This document shows positions 1 to 8,119 of a stretch of 54,680 nt of DNA, piece by piece. The notes under the pieces are model-generated. The model was not told the origin of the DNA, ran no database searches, and saw nothing but the letters and a program-made list of their open reading frames with translations. Source of the DNA: an uncultured Ruminococcus sp. (lineage in GTDB: Bacteria; Bacillota; Clostridia; Oscillospirales; Ruminococcaceae); assembly GCA_902776945.1 (NCBI GenBank), contig CACYSH010000009.1, positions 1 to 54,680 of the forward strand, read 5' to 3'. Positions within the stretch are counted from its first letter, which is position 1, and the number at the start of each line of letters is the position of its first letter. Both the position numbers and the translations under genes were made by a program.

Positions 1-128
1 GTAGGGGCGAGCATCGCTCGCCCGTGTGACCCCGAAATTGCCGTATTTTCAATAGTTTTATATTAGGTTAATGCGTATGGGGCAAGCCCCCGCCCTACAC
101 CTTATTAACCTTAAGTTGTGGGCAGTGG
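1..128 (+). repeat. MITE-like intergenic repeat, right part
   Basis: The stretch contains a GC-rich palindromic core (gggcaagcccccgccctac, near 80-99) and ends with cttaagttgtgggcagtgg at 110-128. That end is the reverse complement of the sequence that starts related copies at 9932 and (opposite strand) closes the copy at 24493. It therefore looks like the right terminal inverted repeat of a small non-coding element. A second GC-rich hairpin (gtaggggcgagc / gctcgcccg) lies at 1-24. The left end is outside the window. Confidence 0.5.
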
Positions 129-164
129 TTTATAACATACTATGCCGCTTTGCACGGTAACGTG

Positions 165-193
165 AAAAAAGCCGCTCCACAAAGGAACGGCTT
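165..193 (-). terminator. Rho-independent terminator after tag
   Basis: On the minus strand a stem aagccgttcct / ggagcggctt with a short loop is followed by a run of T. It lies 16 bases beyond the tag stop codon. Confidence 0.75.
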
Positions 194-208
194 GCGAATG
201 TGCTTAAA

Positions 209-769
209 TTATTTTTTGCCGGGAAAAAGAAAGCATTCCTCTCCGTGAGCGTTTATCACTCCCGCCGATTGCAGCAGCGAATAGATTATCGTGGAGCCGA
301 CAAAGCTCATGCCGCGCTTTTTCAGGTCGGCTGAAATTTTGTCGGAAAGCGGACTTGTCGTGCGGAGCGTGTAGCTCTCGGCAATAATCTGCCCGCCCGT
401 AAAGCCCCATAAATAGCGGTCAAAGCTGCCAAATTCGCGCTGTATCTCCCGGAAAACACGGCTGTTTTTCATCGCAGCGGCGATCTTCCGCCTGTTGCGG
501 ACAATGCCCTTATCCTCCGCGAGAGCCGCGAGCTTTTCGTCATCATAGCCGCATACTATATTAATGTCGAATCCGTCAAAGGCTTTGCGGAACGCCTCAC
601 GCTTGTTAAGGATACACTCCCACGAAAGCCCCGCCTGAAAGCCTTCAAGTATCAGCAGTTCGTAAAGCGCCCTGTCGTCGTGAAGCGGCTTGCCCCATTC
701 GTCATCGTGATACGCTATGTACGCGGGGTTGTTCATATTGCACCAGCGGCAGCGCGGCTTGTCTGTCAC
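209..769 (-). CDS. tag: DNA-3-methyladenine glycosylase I
   Basis: Base-excision repair enzyme that removes 3-methyladenine from alkylated DNA; cytosolic. The 186-residue length is typical. The N-terminal CRWC followed by YHDDEWG, and the C-terminal NAHGEEC, supply the Cys/His set that binds the structural zinc in the Tag family. The central EGFQAGLSW block and the RNRRKI segment are also family hallmarks. It begins four bases after the stop of the upstream peptidase-like gene on the same strand, so the two are probably cotranscribed. A terminator follows directly. The family assignment rests on recognised motifs and is secure. Confidence 0.93.
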   Translation of the reverse strand: MTDKPRCRWCNMNNPAYIAYHDDEWGKPLHDDRALYELLILEGFQAGLSWECILNKREAFRKAFDGFDINIVCGYDDEKLAALAEDKGIVRNRRKIAAAMKNSRVFREIQREFGSFDRYLWGFTGGQIIAESYTLRTTSPLSDKISADLKKRGMSFVGSTIIYSLLQSAGVINAHGEECFLFPGKK

Positions 770-772
770 CCG

Positions 773-1606
773 TCAGCCTCTCGGGTCGATAACGGTGAGG
801 TTGTTGCCGAACTTGCAGACGAGCTTTCCGATAAGCCCCTGTCCGCAGGTGAGGTGATGATGCAGGTCGGCGGCGTTGATGTAGTATTCCTTGCCCCACG
901 AGGCTACCTGATACATTACCGAGTTCTGCGGATTGCCGCTCTTGTCGGTGAATACGCCCGTAACGGTAACATAATGGTTCTGCGTGGAGGTTTTAAGACC
1001 GAATACAAGCTGATTGCGCTTTTTGACGTACATGGGGATAGCGTCCTCCTTCGAGGAAGGGCTTATCCCTATAATAACGGGAAGGTCGTTCCTGATCGAA
1101 GCGCATATCTCCTTGTAGCTGGCAAGCTCGGTTATCGGTCTGCCGCCCAAGTCTTTTACGTCCTTCATGCTGTGGGCTACGACCTTCATAGGTATCATAT
1201 TTGATTTGAAATAGGTGGTCATTATCTTGCCCGTTTTGCCGTCAAGGTTGTTCATCTGGAATTTTCTGCCTATTGGATCCATTCGGTGATGAAGATTTAT
1301 GTAAAGGTCGTTGAAGCTCTTCACATATTCGATGTATTCCTGAGCGCCGATCTGTCCGTTCTTGTAATCATCGGTAAGGGGCGAGCGGTTTCGGCTGCTC
1401 TGTCCCGCGATGTAAAGGCAGATGTCGCAGATAGCGACAACTCCGCAGCCCGAAGGCGAAAGAATCCCGTAATAAGGCATTCCGCGGAACCACCTCTGGT
1501 CGCCGCCGTAATATTTGCCGTTTTCGTCGGCTACTTTTGTATATTCAGATTGTAAAGTAAGGATCTCTGTTGAATCGGAATTAAAGGTAATAGTCTGAGT
1601 ATTCAT
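773..1606 (-). CDS. Putative C39/papain-like cysteine peptidase
   Basis: A 277-residue protein without a clear signal peptide. Residues near 40-60 contain a G-rich Cys motif (SPSGCGVVAICDICLY) that resembles the nucleophile helix of C39-like and papain-fold peptidases. A later NHYVTVTGV segment could give the catalytic His, and a following SWGKEYYI strand resembles the region with the third residue. The start at 1606 is chosen because GGAGGTG lies 5 bases upstream; the longer frame to 1654 runs into the promoter -35 box. It heads a two-gene unit with tag. Activity and substrate are not known; a non-peptidase papain-fold protein is an alternative. Confidence 0.5.
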   Translation of the reverse strand: MNTQTITFNSDSTEILTLQSEYTKVADENGKYYGGDQRWFRGMPYYGILSPSGCGVVAICDICLYIAGQSSRNRSPLTDDYKNGQIGAQEYIEYVKSFNDLYINLHHRMDPIGRKFQMNNLDGKTGKIMTTYFKSNMIPMKVVAHSMKDVKDLGGRPITELASYKEICASIRNDLPVIIGISPSSKEDAIPMYVKKRNQLVFGLKTSTQNHYVTVTGVFTDKSGNPQNSVMYQVASWGKEYYINAADLHHHLTCGQGLIGKLVCKFGNNLTVIDPRG

Positions 1607-1625
1607 ATAAGCACCTCCACTATAC

Positions 1626-1654
1626 ATTGTAGCATATTTTCGTTCAGATGTCAA
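1626..1654 (-). promoter_or_regulatory. Sigma-A type promoter of peptidase-tag unit
   Basis: On the minus strand TTGACA (1649-1654) is followed after 17 bases by TACAAT (1626-1631). The start codon at 1606 lies about 13 bases beyond the expected start site, so the leader is very short. Confidence 0.75.
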
Positions 1655-1929
1655 TAACTTGTCAGAATAATTTATTGCAGTATATCAATTATTTAGCACT
1701 TATGACAAATGACCATTCACGGAGGACTGCGCCTGCGGCACGGCAAAAAGAACATTTGTACGCAATCGCCGACCCTGCCGGCGGGTTTCACACGATCAAG
1801 CCGGCGTTCGGGCAGTCCGCAGCCCTTCGGAGCATTGTGCATATTGTGCAAAGTGTATAAAAAAACGTACCCTTATTAATGTAAACTCACGATTTTGAAG
1901 CGAATTTAAATATTTTACAGAAATTTTCT
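1655..1929. other. Non-coding gap with inverted repeat
   Basis: No convincing gene is visible. ggactgc near 1724 and gcagtcc near 1813 can pair across about 80 bases of GC-rich sequence. The flanks are AT-rich and hold the two divergent promoters. Confidence 0.35.
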
Positions 1930-1957
1930 TTGACAAATCCGAATTATGTGGTAAAAT
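1930..1957 (+). promoter_or_regulatory. Promoter of minD-like gene
   Basis: TTGACA (1930-1935), a 16-base spacer and TAAAAT (1952-1957). The roughly 90-base leader contains ggacgg / cgtccgtc arms that can pair, and an SD gaaagggg 11 bases before the start. Confidence 0.6.
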
Positions 1958-2052
1958 ATATATTAGGTAATACTGTTTGCAGGACGGAATAACGTTTTCA
2001 ATGCTTAATGGCGCTGAAACGTCCGTCGGTATGAAAGGGGAAAAATTGAAAT

Positions 2053-2790
2053 ATGTCTGATGTAATCGCGGTAACGTCCGGAAAGGGCGGAGCCGGTAAA
2101 TCCACAATATGCGCCTGCTTAGGCTATGCGCTTGCCAAGCAGGGTGCCCGTACTCTTATAATCGAGCTTGACTTCGGTATGAGATGTATGGATCTTATGC
2201 TCGGCATCGACGGCAAGATAGAACACGATCTGGGCGATGTGCTTAAAGGCGAGATCGACGCTTACAAGGCTGCCATAGACGTTAAGCTCGCTACCAACCT
2301 TTCGGTGCTGTGCGCTCCCTCAGACCCTTATATACAAATAAAGGTCAAGGACATTGAAAAGATCCTGGACGATATGAGGAAATATTTTGAATATATCCTC
2401 ATTGATACTTCGGTCGGGATAAACGGTCCTATTTTCGACGTTGTTGCCAATTCCGACCTGATACTTTTAGTCTCGTCGATCGAACCGACCAGCGTGCGCG
2501 ACGCAAGAATGATGTCCGACGAGTTCTACAAGCGCGGCACTAAGAAGCAGCGGCTGATAATCAACAAGGCGAGCCGCAAGGTATTTGATAACGACGGTCT
2601 TGACGACCTTGATATGATAATCGACTCGGTGGGCGTACAGCTTATCGGCGTTGTTCCCGAGGATCCCGCAATACCCATGTCAACGGGCAAGGGCATAGCT
2701 CTCGGCTCGAACACGGACGGCTTTGCCGCATTCTCGAATATCGCAAGGCGCATCAAGGGCGCGTCAATGCCTATCGCGGCAAAGGTATGA
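2053..2790 (+). CDS. MinD/ParA-family septum-site ATPase
   Basis: P-loop ATPase of the SIMIBI class, 245 residues. The deviant Walker A motif SGKGGAGKS lies at residues 9-17, and the next block (LDFGMRCMDLMLG) matches the MinD switch region, with LDF in place of the usual DAD. The tail ends in a basic-hydrophobic stretch (ARRIKGASMPIAAKV) that could act as a membrane-targeting helix, as in MinD. It is followed 56 bases later by methylglyoxal synthase, a pairing also found near min genes in Clostridia. No minC or minE is present in the window. A role in division-site placement is likely, but a general ParA-like function cannot be excluded. Confidence 0.8.
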   Translation: MSDVIAVTSGKGGAGKSTICACLGYALAKQGARTLIIELDFGMRCMDLMLGIDGKIEHDLGDVLKGEIDAYKAAIDVKLATNLSVLCAPSDPYIQIKVKDIEKILDDMRKYFEYILIDTSVGINGPIFDVVANSDLILLVSSIEPTSVRDARMMSDEFYKRGTKKQRLIINKASRKVFDNDGLDDLDMIIDSVGVQLIGVVPEDPAIPMSTGKGIALGSNTDGFAAFSNIARRIKGASMPIAAKV

Positions 2791-2846
2791 TCTGAAAGCG
2801 CGGGCTTCGGAGATACTTATATAATTTTTTTACGGGGTGATTTAAA

Positions 2847-3263
2847 TTGAATATCGCATTGATAGCTCACGATACTAAAAAGGAACTCATGGTGCAGTTT
2901 TGCATAGCCTACTGCGGAGTACTGAGCAGGAACACGCTCTGCGCAACGGGTACGACAGGCAAGCTCGTTTCGGAAGCAACGGGTCTGCCTATACAAAGAT
3001 ATATGAGCGGCTCTCAGGGTGGCGCACAGCAGATAGCGGCAAGGATCTCTTGCAACGAGATAGACCTGCTGCTCTTCTTCCGCGATCCCATTTCCGCAAA
3101 GCCCAACGAGCCTAACGAGGCTAATCTGTTAAGGCTCTGCGATGTCCATAATATTCCTGTCGCTACGAATATCGCTACCGCCGAAGCGCTGATACACGCG
3201 CTGGATCGGGGCGATCTTGACTGGCGCAATATTGTGAACCCGAACCTTGAACGCGACGTTTAA
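2847..3263 (+). CDS. mgsA: Methylglyoxal synthase
   Basis: Converts dihydroxyacetone phosphate to methylglyoxal and phosphate, a bypass that relieves sugar-phosphate accumulation; cytosolic. The protein has 138 residues, normal for the family. [10 protein letters not shown] opens the fold, ATGTTG binds phosphate, and the [17 protein letters not shown] block contains the conserved Asp region. The end [20 protein letters not shown] is diagnostic. The start is TTG at 2847, with ggggtg 8 bases upstream. It follows the minD-like gene closely and probably shares its promoter. Confidence 0.94.
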   Translation: MNIALIAHDTKKELMVQFCIAYCGVLSRNTLCATGTTGKLVSEATGLPIQRYMSGSQGGAQQIAARISCNEIDLLLFFRDPISAKPNEPNEANLLRLCDVHNIPVATNIATAEALIHALDRGDLDWRNIVNPNLERDV

Positions 3264-3299
3264 CGGGCGGCTCGAAGGCTTAATTGATAATTTAAATTT

Positions 3300-3558
3300 T
3301 TTAAAGGCGGCGACGAGGGAAAGCAGCGGTGTGTAAACCCGAAAAGCGAGGACGGCGGTAAGAATTTCGTTCTTACTATGGTGAAAGCGTCTGCGGGCGG
3401 CACCGATTATGACACCCTTATCAGTCTGCGCGTGTTCAAGCGCGTGCGTTTCCTCCGCGTTAAGGAGAAGATAAGCGGCAGACGGGGGAATACTGTCTGC
3501 AATCAGGGTGGTATCACAGCTGCGGTTGTCCCTTTTTTACGGGACAGCCGCGTTTTTT
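3300..3558 (+). ncRNA. T-box leader (probable His specificity)
   Basis: The 5' part carries the stem I entry motif gcgacgagggaaagc (about 3309-3324). The 3' part has the T-box AGGGTGG at 3505-3511, followed by a strong terminator (gcggttgtccc / gggacagccgcg then T6, 3522-3558) that competes with the antiterminator. A CAC triplet at 3413-3415, on the 3' side of the predicted stem I loop, fits a histidine specifier and agrees with hisS downstream. A second CAC at 3401 is the main alternative. Uncharged tRNA-His should therefore switch on the DUF218-hisS unit. The T-box call is secure; the exact specifier is inferred. Confidence 0.85.
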
Positions 3559-3588
3559 GGTTTATTGCCGACTTGTGCGGGGTGGGGT

Positions 3589-4188
3589 ATGTTATTATCG
3601 GAGCTTGATGAAAATTTGCTGACCGATACGCTTATTGACCGTCTGCTGTTCGCGGGGCTTGACTACGCGGGGCAGACTGCCGACCTGATACTTGTACCCG
3701 GCAGCCGCAAAGCCTGCGATTACCGCGTACCTGCGGCGGCTGAATTATATCACGCGGGCAAGGCGGGCAGAATGCTTTTCAGCGGCGGAAAGGTGCAGAA
3801 AACCTCTCTCGGGGAACTGCCCGAGTACGAATCAATGCTTATCGCGGCGGAAAGACTGGGCGTGCCGTCGGGGGATATTCTGACCGAGACACGCGCCATG
3901 AATACACCCGAAAATATGCGGTTTTCTGCCGAGATAATAGCGCGTGAGCTGCCCGAATGCGGGAGAATCATTCTCGTTACGACGGCTTACCATACGCGGC
4001 GGGCGCTGATGCTTGCGGAGAAAATTATGCCGCAGTACGCATTTTTTTCGTGTCCCGTGCAGAAAGGCAGTACGACCTGCGATAACTGGCGACTGACGGA
4101 AAAGGGCAGACATACCGCGAAGGAAGAATGTATGAAGCTGAAAAAATACGCGCAGGATAATTTGATAAACGATATGGAAATTCAATAA
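3589..4188 (+). CDS. DUF218 (YdcF/SanA-like) protein
   Basis: A 199-residue DUF218-family protein. ADLILVPGS opens the fold, followed by LYHAGKAGRMLFSGG, a Glu-rich ESMLIAAERLGVP helix, the TRAMNTPENMRFS block and the closing ILVTTAYHTRRAL, all in the usual order. YdcF-type members bind S-adenosylmethionine and SanA-type members act on the envelope; neither activity can be assigned here. The start at 3589 lies 30 bases after the T-box terminator, behind ggggtgggg; an upstream in-frame ATG sits inside the T-box and is rejected. No export signal is visible. It lies between the T-box and hisS, so it should respond to histidyl-tRNA supply. Confidence 0.8.
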   Translation: MLLSELDENLLTDTLIDRLLFAGLDYAGQTADLILVPGSRKACDYRVPAAAELYHAGKAGRMLFSGGKVQKTSLGELPEYESMLIAAERLGVPSGDILTETRAMNTPENMRFSAEIIARELPECGRIILVTTAYHTRRALMLAEKIMPQYAFFSCPVQKGSTTCDNWRLTEKGRHTAKEECMKLKKYAQDNLINDMEIQ

Positions 4189-4211
4189 AATACAGGAAAG
4201 GATAGAAAAGA

Positions 4212-5543
4212 ATGGCACAATTAATGGTAAAAAGACCTAACGGCACGCGAGATGTCGTGCCGTCGCAGATGTACAAATGGAACACAGTCGAGGGGATCGT
4301 GAAATCGCAGGCGGAGGCTTACGGTTTCAAGGAAATTCGCATTCCCACGTTTGAGGAGACCGGGCTTTTCGTGCGGTCGGTCGGCGACACGACAGACGTT
4401 GTTCAGAAGGAAATGTATTCGGTAACGGCGACGGGCGACGACGGATTTACTTTACGACCCGAGGGTACCGCAGGCACTATCCGCGCACTTATCGAAAACG
4501 GATTGCTCAACGACGGTCTTCCGCAGAAGCTGTTTTATGTGCTGTCCTGCTTCCGCCACGAGAAACCGCAGGCGGGCAGACTGCGCGAGTTCCACCAGTT
4601 CGGCGTGGAAATGGCGGGTTCCTCCGACCCCCGCGCCGACGCGGAAGTAATTTCCCTCGCTAAGTCGATTCTTGACGCGGCGGGGCTGAAAAATATTCAG
4701 CTCAACATAAATTCGATAGGCTGTCCCGAGTGCCGCGCCAAGTATCAGCAGGCTTTGAAGGACTATTTCGCGCCGAGCCTTGACAAGATGTGCGAGACCT
4801 GTCACAACCGTTATGAGAAGAATCCTCTGCGCCTGCTCGATTGCAAGAGCGAGATTTGCTCCGAGATCGCGAAGGGCGCTCCTGTCATTATTGACTATCT
4901 CTGCGACGACTGCCGCACGCACTTCGAGAGCCTGCAAAAGTACCTCACGGCTATGGGGATAGACTTTGCGATAAATCCGAAGATCGTGCGCGGGCTTGAT
5001 TACTACACAAAGACGGTTTTCGAGTTTATCTCGACGGACATCGGCTCGCAGGGGACGGTCTGCGGCGGCGGTCGTTATGACGGGCTTATCGAAGAGCTTG
5101 GCGGAAAGCCTACTCCCGCGCTGGGCTTTGGCATGGGGCTTGAAAGGCTTATCCTTACTATGGAAAATCAGGGTGCGGAGTTTGCCGACGAGGAAAGCTG
5201 TGATATTTATATCGGGTCTATGGGCGAGAATGCGGCGGTCAAGGCTATGCAGATTTGTCGTGAGCTGCGCGAGGACGGCGTTCGTGCCGAGTGCGATGTG
5301 GTCGGCAGGAGCGTGAGAGCGCAGATGAAGTATGCCGATAAGATCAAGGCGAAATTCTCGGTGATGATCGGTGACAGCGAGCTTGAAAGCGGTAAGGTCG
5401 AGCTTAAAGATATGCAGGCGGCGGAGAAGCCTGCCGAGCCGACGATGCTCACGCTTGATGAGAATTTCAGGGGTTGTTTCAATGCGTTGCTGATAGCGAA
5501 GCAGCTTGACGCGGAGGGATTTGATTTCGGCACGGACGAATAA
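4212..5543 (+). CDS. hisS: Histidyl-tRNA synthetase
   Basis: Class II aminoacyl-tRNA synthetase that charges tRNA-His; cytosolic, usually a homodimer. The 443-residue protein shows TLRPEGTAGTIRA, motif 2 (CFRHEKPQAGRLREFHQFG), the His-specific RGLDYYTKTVFEF and GGGRYDGLIEELGG, motif 3 (ALGFGMGLERL) and a C-terminal anticodon-binding domain (residues about 330-430). The insertion carries CxxC pairs (GCPEC, CETC, CDDC), as in many Firmicute HisRS, which may bind metal. It follows the DUF218 gene by 23 bases, under one histidine T-box. Confidence 0.96.
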   Translation: MAQLMVKRPNGTRDVVPSQMYKWNTVEGIVKSQAEAYGFKEIRIPTFEETGLFVRSVGDTTDVVQKEMYSVTATGDDGFTLRPEGTAGTIRALIENGLLNDGLPQKLFYVLSCFRHEKPQAGRLREFHQFGVEMAGSSDPRADAEVISLAKSILDAAGLKNIQLNINSIGCPECRAKYQQALKDYFAPSLDKMCETCHNRYEKNPLRLLDCKSEICSEIAKGAPVIIDYLCDDCRTHFESLQKYLTAMGIDFAINPKIVRGLDYYTKTVFEFISTDIGSQGTVCGGGRYDGLIEELGGKPTPALGFGMGLERLILTMENQGAEFADEESCDIYIGSMGENAAVKAMQICRELREDGVRAECDVVGRSVRAQMKYADKIKAKFSVMIGDSELESGKVELKDMQAAEKPAEPTMLTLDENFRGCFNALLIAKQLDAEGFDFGTDE

Positions 5544-5569
5544 AAAAGATAAGCAAAGCCGAACGAAAA

Positions 5570-5798
5570 CGCAAAGTGAAGGCAAACCAAAAGTCTTAGG
5601 AAGGGTGTGGCACGAACAAGTTCGTGCAAAGGGTCTTCCCCCAGGAAAGTCGGCGGCATTCGCAAATTAACGGTAAAGAGAAGCCGTTAAGTTCAAAATT
5701 AAAATCGGCAATTTCATAAGAAAGCCGAGAAAAATCAGAGGTTAAAAGCTCTGCAAGACAGTACGGAAAAAAACAAATTGCCGATTTTATTTTTGAAC
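5570..5798 (+). repeat. Intergenic repeat copy A
   Basis: First full copy of a family of about 170-300 bases found downstream of plus-strand genes (copies at 5570, 7661, 10040, 12479, 14612). Shared order: gcaaag..ggcaaaccaaaagtc, an aggaaggg / gtcttccccc stem enclosing a variable cassette, ttaacggtaaagagaagccg hairpin, then aatcggcaattt paired with aaattgccgatttt about 85 bases later. The cassette here is the palindrome gcacgaac-aa-gttcgtgc (5610-5627). The rest of the gap to 5972 is GC-rich, without a gene. Confidence 0.75.
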
Positions 5799-5972
5799 GC
5801 TCAACTCTGCGATAATTACGATTTGCTTGATTTGTCGGCTTTGCATTGTTGCGCCTGCGGCGCAAATGAGGCTCTGCCCCATACCCCGCTTGGGGGTTCC
5901 TCGCCCCCGCGAGCCGATGCCGGATCCGGCGTTATGCCCTCACTTAGCTTATATTTTTAGGAGCGTGAAAAA

Positions 5973-6290
5973 ATGTCATCAATAGCCAAAACCGAAAAAG
6001 ACCGCTGCGTATACTGCGGAGACATTCCCCTTGTACAGATACATACCCCGCAGGAATACATGATGTGCCTTGACAGCTTCATGCGCATGGTCAATAACGA
6101 TCTGCTGGAAATAGTTTATCAGTCCTGCCCGCTCGATAAGGTCATCGTGGACGGCAAATTCTATCAGCAAAAACTTTTCCACCAGTTCAAATGCCCCGCC
6201 TGCGGCTGTATCTACGGAATGTACGTTGACGCGGCACAGGGCGGCGAAATAAAACTCAACAACAAGGTTTTCATACCCGGGGAGTATTGA
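5973..6290 (+). CDS. Small protein with CxxC zinc-ribbon pairs
   Basis: A 105-residue protein that I do not recognise by family. CVYCGD near residue 12 and CPACGC near residue 75 form two CxxC knuckles, likely one zinc ribbon, separated by a helical middle (EYMMCLDSFMRMVNNDLLEIVY). There is no signal peptide or membrane segment. The SD aggagcg is 8 bases upstream. It is followed after 3 bases by a two-helix membrane protein and then by a 275-residue protein that overlaps it, so the three probably act together. No promoter is obvious, although the upstream sequence holds repeat copy A. Confidence 0.7.
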   Translation: MSSIAKTEKDRCVYCGDIPLVQIHTPQEYMMCLDSFMRMVNNDLLEIVYQSCPLDKVIVDGKFYQQKLFHQFKCPACGCIYGMYVDAAQGGEIKLNNKVFIPGEY

Positions 6291-6293
6291 GCT

Positions 6294-6815
6294 ATGTTTC
6301 TCCTTATCCCGAAAAAAATACGGGTCGAGACCGCGCTTACTCAAAAGCAATGCCGCGAACGCCTTAACCGCGAAATTATCCCCTACACCCGCAAACCAAG
6401 CCTTGTGGCGGCAAGCGGCTTTATCAAGGCGCATAAGCTGGAGGACTGCTTTTTCGGCTCATGCGGCAAGGACGATTCAGGCAAGGTAAAAGCCGAGATA
6501 TTTTACCACCGTGCCAAAAAATACGACGGCTCATCGGCGGGATTTTTCGGCACGATAAGCAAGCGCGAGGACGGCAAAGGCGCTGTAATCGAGGGGAGCA
6601 TCCGCCGCACAGCCGCCGTCGTTATTACCTCTGTGCTGTGGACGATAATAACACTTCTGCTTACGCTGATACTCGTTTCGATGAAGGAATATCTCGGCGC
6701 GGGAGTGTCGGCGGCGGTGATGCTCGCCGGGCTGGGGCTTATCACCTACGACCGCTCGGAAGGCTTTATCCGCGAATATCTTGACAGATTTGCGGAGGAT
6801 ATGAAAAATGAATAA
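6294..6815 (+). CDS. Membrane protein of unknown family
   Basis: A 173-residue protein, second in the three-gene cassette. Residues 1-100 are mixed alpha/beta and hydrophilic, followed by two hydrophobic helices (about 108-128 and 134-152, with TSVLWTIITLLLTLILV and YLGAGVSAAVMLAGLGLI) and a short charged tail. The soluble part should face the cytosol by the positive-inside rule (IRR before helix 1). The start lies three bases after the preceding stop, with ggggag upstream. The end overlaps the next gene by 8 bases, which suggests translational coupling. No function is claimed. Confidence 0.7.
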   Translation: MFLLIPKKIRVETALTQKQCRERLNREIIPYTRKPSLVAASGFIKAHKLEDCFFGSCGKDDSGKVKAEIFYHRAKKYDGSSAGFFGTISKREDGKGAVIEGSIRRTAAVVITSVLWTIITLLLTLILVSMKEYLGAGVSAAVMLAGLGLITYDRSEGFIREYLDRFAEDMKNE

Positions 6816-7635
6816 CAACAGAGAAATAGTTTTACAGATAATCGGCTCCGAGAGCTTTGACAAAGCGACCTTCGAGAGAATGGCGCGGCAGTATTTTACC
6901 GACGATACGCCTGAAATAATAGATAATTTTCTGAAAAGGCAGTTTGTCTGCGATGATTTTTCCGAAATAATCAAAACGCACAGTATGGAGGAGATCATTG
7001 ATTTTCTTAACAGGCTCATCGCTTCAAAGGACAGGGATCACAACATGAGCTGGCGGGAAAAGAAAAGTCTCTGCGTTATCTCCGACAAGGAGCTTGACGA
7101 ATTTACGCGGCTCGCAACGAAAACGAACGAAATCCCCGCTGATGTGCTTGCAGAGACCGCGCCGCCGCTCACCGGCAGGAGCTTTTTCGAAATGATGAGA
7201 GTGGTCTTTGACGCGGCGAAGGTATGGGACTATCCGCCCGACACCTCGACGGCGTTTCTGTACAGCGAGGCAAGGAGCATTTCGGGAAGGGAGTCCTTTT
7301 TGCTGCTTGAAGAGCCTGATTCCATAGAGGAATTTGCGGGACATTTTCAGGCTTTGTACCACAATGAGGAAATATGGTTCGGGGGACCCGGAATAGCTAT
7401 CCATGATGAAAGTTCGCGGCTGGAAATAGGTTATACCTATGCGTACAAATATACCGAATGGACGGGGACGATTTATTCAGGAAGCTCGGGCGATATAATC
7501 AAGTTATACAAGGCGATAAAAATGTATGTAGCTCTGCGCAAGGCGGGCTATCCGGTTTTTTACGACGGCGTAAAGAGAGACCGTGAGAATTACCTTAGAT
7601 GCCTTGAACAGATGCGCCGCGACAATACAGACTGA
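6808..7635 (+). CDS. Uncharacterised soluble protein
   Basis: A 275-residue protein without signal peptide or membrane helices, third in the cassette. The N-terminus is helical (residues 1-70). A C-terminal beta-rich part contains AIHDESSRLEIGYTYAYKYTEWTG and a closing helix (LYKAIKMYVALRKAGYPVFYDGVKRDRE, here split across residues about 228-255). I do not recognise a family. Start codon and SD lie inside the preceding gene. The pattern of a small metal-binding protein, a membrane protein and a soluble partner would fit a signalling or immunity-type module, but nothing in the sequence proves this. Confidence 0.65.
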   Translation: MNNNREIVLQIIGSESFDKATFERMARQYFTDDTPEIIDNFLKRQFVCDDFSEIIKTHSMEEIIDFLNRLIASKDRDHNMSWREKKSLCVISDKELDEFTRLATKTNEIPADVLAETAPPLTGRSFFEMMRVVFDAAKVWDYPPDTSTAFLYSEARSISGRESFLLLEEPDSIEEFAGHFQALYHNEEIWFGGPGIAIHDESSRLEIGYTYAYKYTEWTGTIYSGSSGDIIKLYKAIKMYVALRKAGYPVFYDGVKRDRENYLRCLEQMRRDNTD

Positions 7636-7660
7636 CCGTCAGAATAAATTGCACAAAAAC

Positions 7661-7898
7661 CGCAAAGCAGGGGCAAACCAAAAGTCTTAGGAAGGGGGCG
7701 GCTGCATTAACTATGTTAATGCCAACTTGTTCGTGCAAAGGGTCTCCCCCTACAAAAACCGGCGGCATTTGCAAACTAACGGTAAAGAGAAGTCGTTAAG
7801 TTAAAAATAAAATCGGCAATTTCAAGAAAAACGAGCTAAAACGCAGAATTGAATAAATCTGCAAAACATTACGAAAACGAACGCATTGCCGATTTTCG
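7661..7898 (+). repeat. Intergenic repeat copy B
   Basis: Second copy of the family described at 5570. The variable cassette holds gcattaac-tat-gttaatgc (7704-7722), followed by a half palindrome caacttgttcgtgc. The closing pair aatcggcaattt / attgccgatttt is intact. With the GC-rich palindrome at 7948 it fills the gap before aspS. Confidence 0.75.
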
Positions 7899-7947
7899 CG
7901 AAAAGAAGCGCGGGGCGGGCAAATTCTTCCCGACAGGGCAGGATCGG

Positions 7948-7985
7948 CGGACAGAGCGGGCGGGAGCAAACCCCCGCCCTACAAC
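7948..7985. repeat. GC-rich palindromic repeat
   Basis: cgggcgggagcaaaccccc followed by gccctacaac matches the GC-rich core of the MITE-like element at 1, 9932 and 24493. It is not followed by the terminal repeat and is probably a fragment. Confidence 0.5.
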
Positions 7986-8119
7986 GTGTATCCGGCGCGG
8001 CAGATTTATCAAGGACGGCGTGAAATTCACGGACGCGCAATGCTCGCCACTACAATGAAATGTCTATAAATATTAAAGTTTTGCAAAATAAACAAATCAA
8101 AGAAAAGGAAGTAAGAAAA

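Noticed and set aside
4452-5585. 377-codon frame on the minus strand
   Set aside because: Lies across hisS, which has all synthetase motifs on the plus strand.
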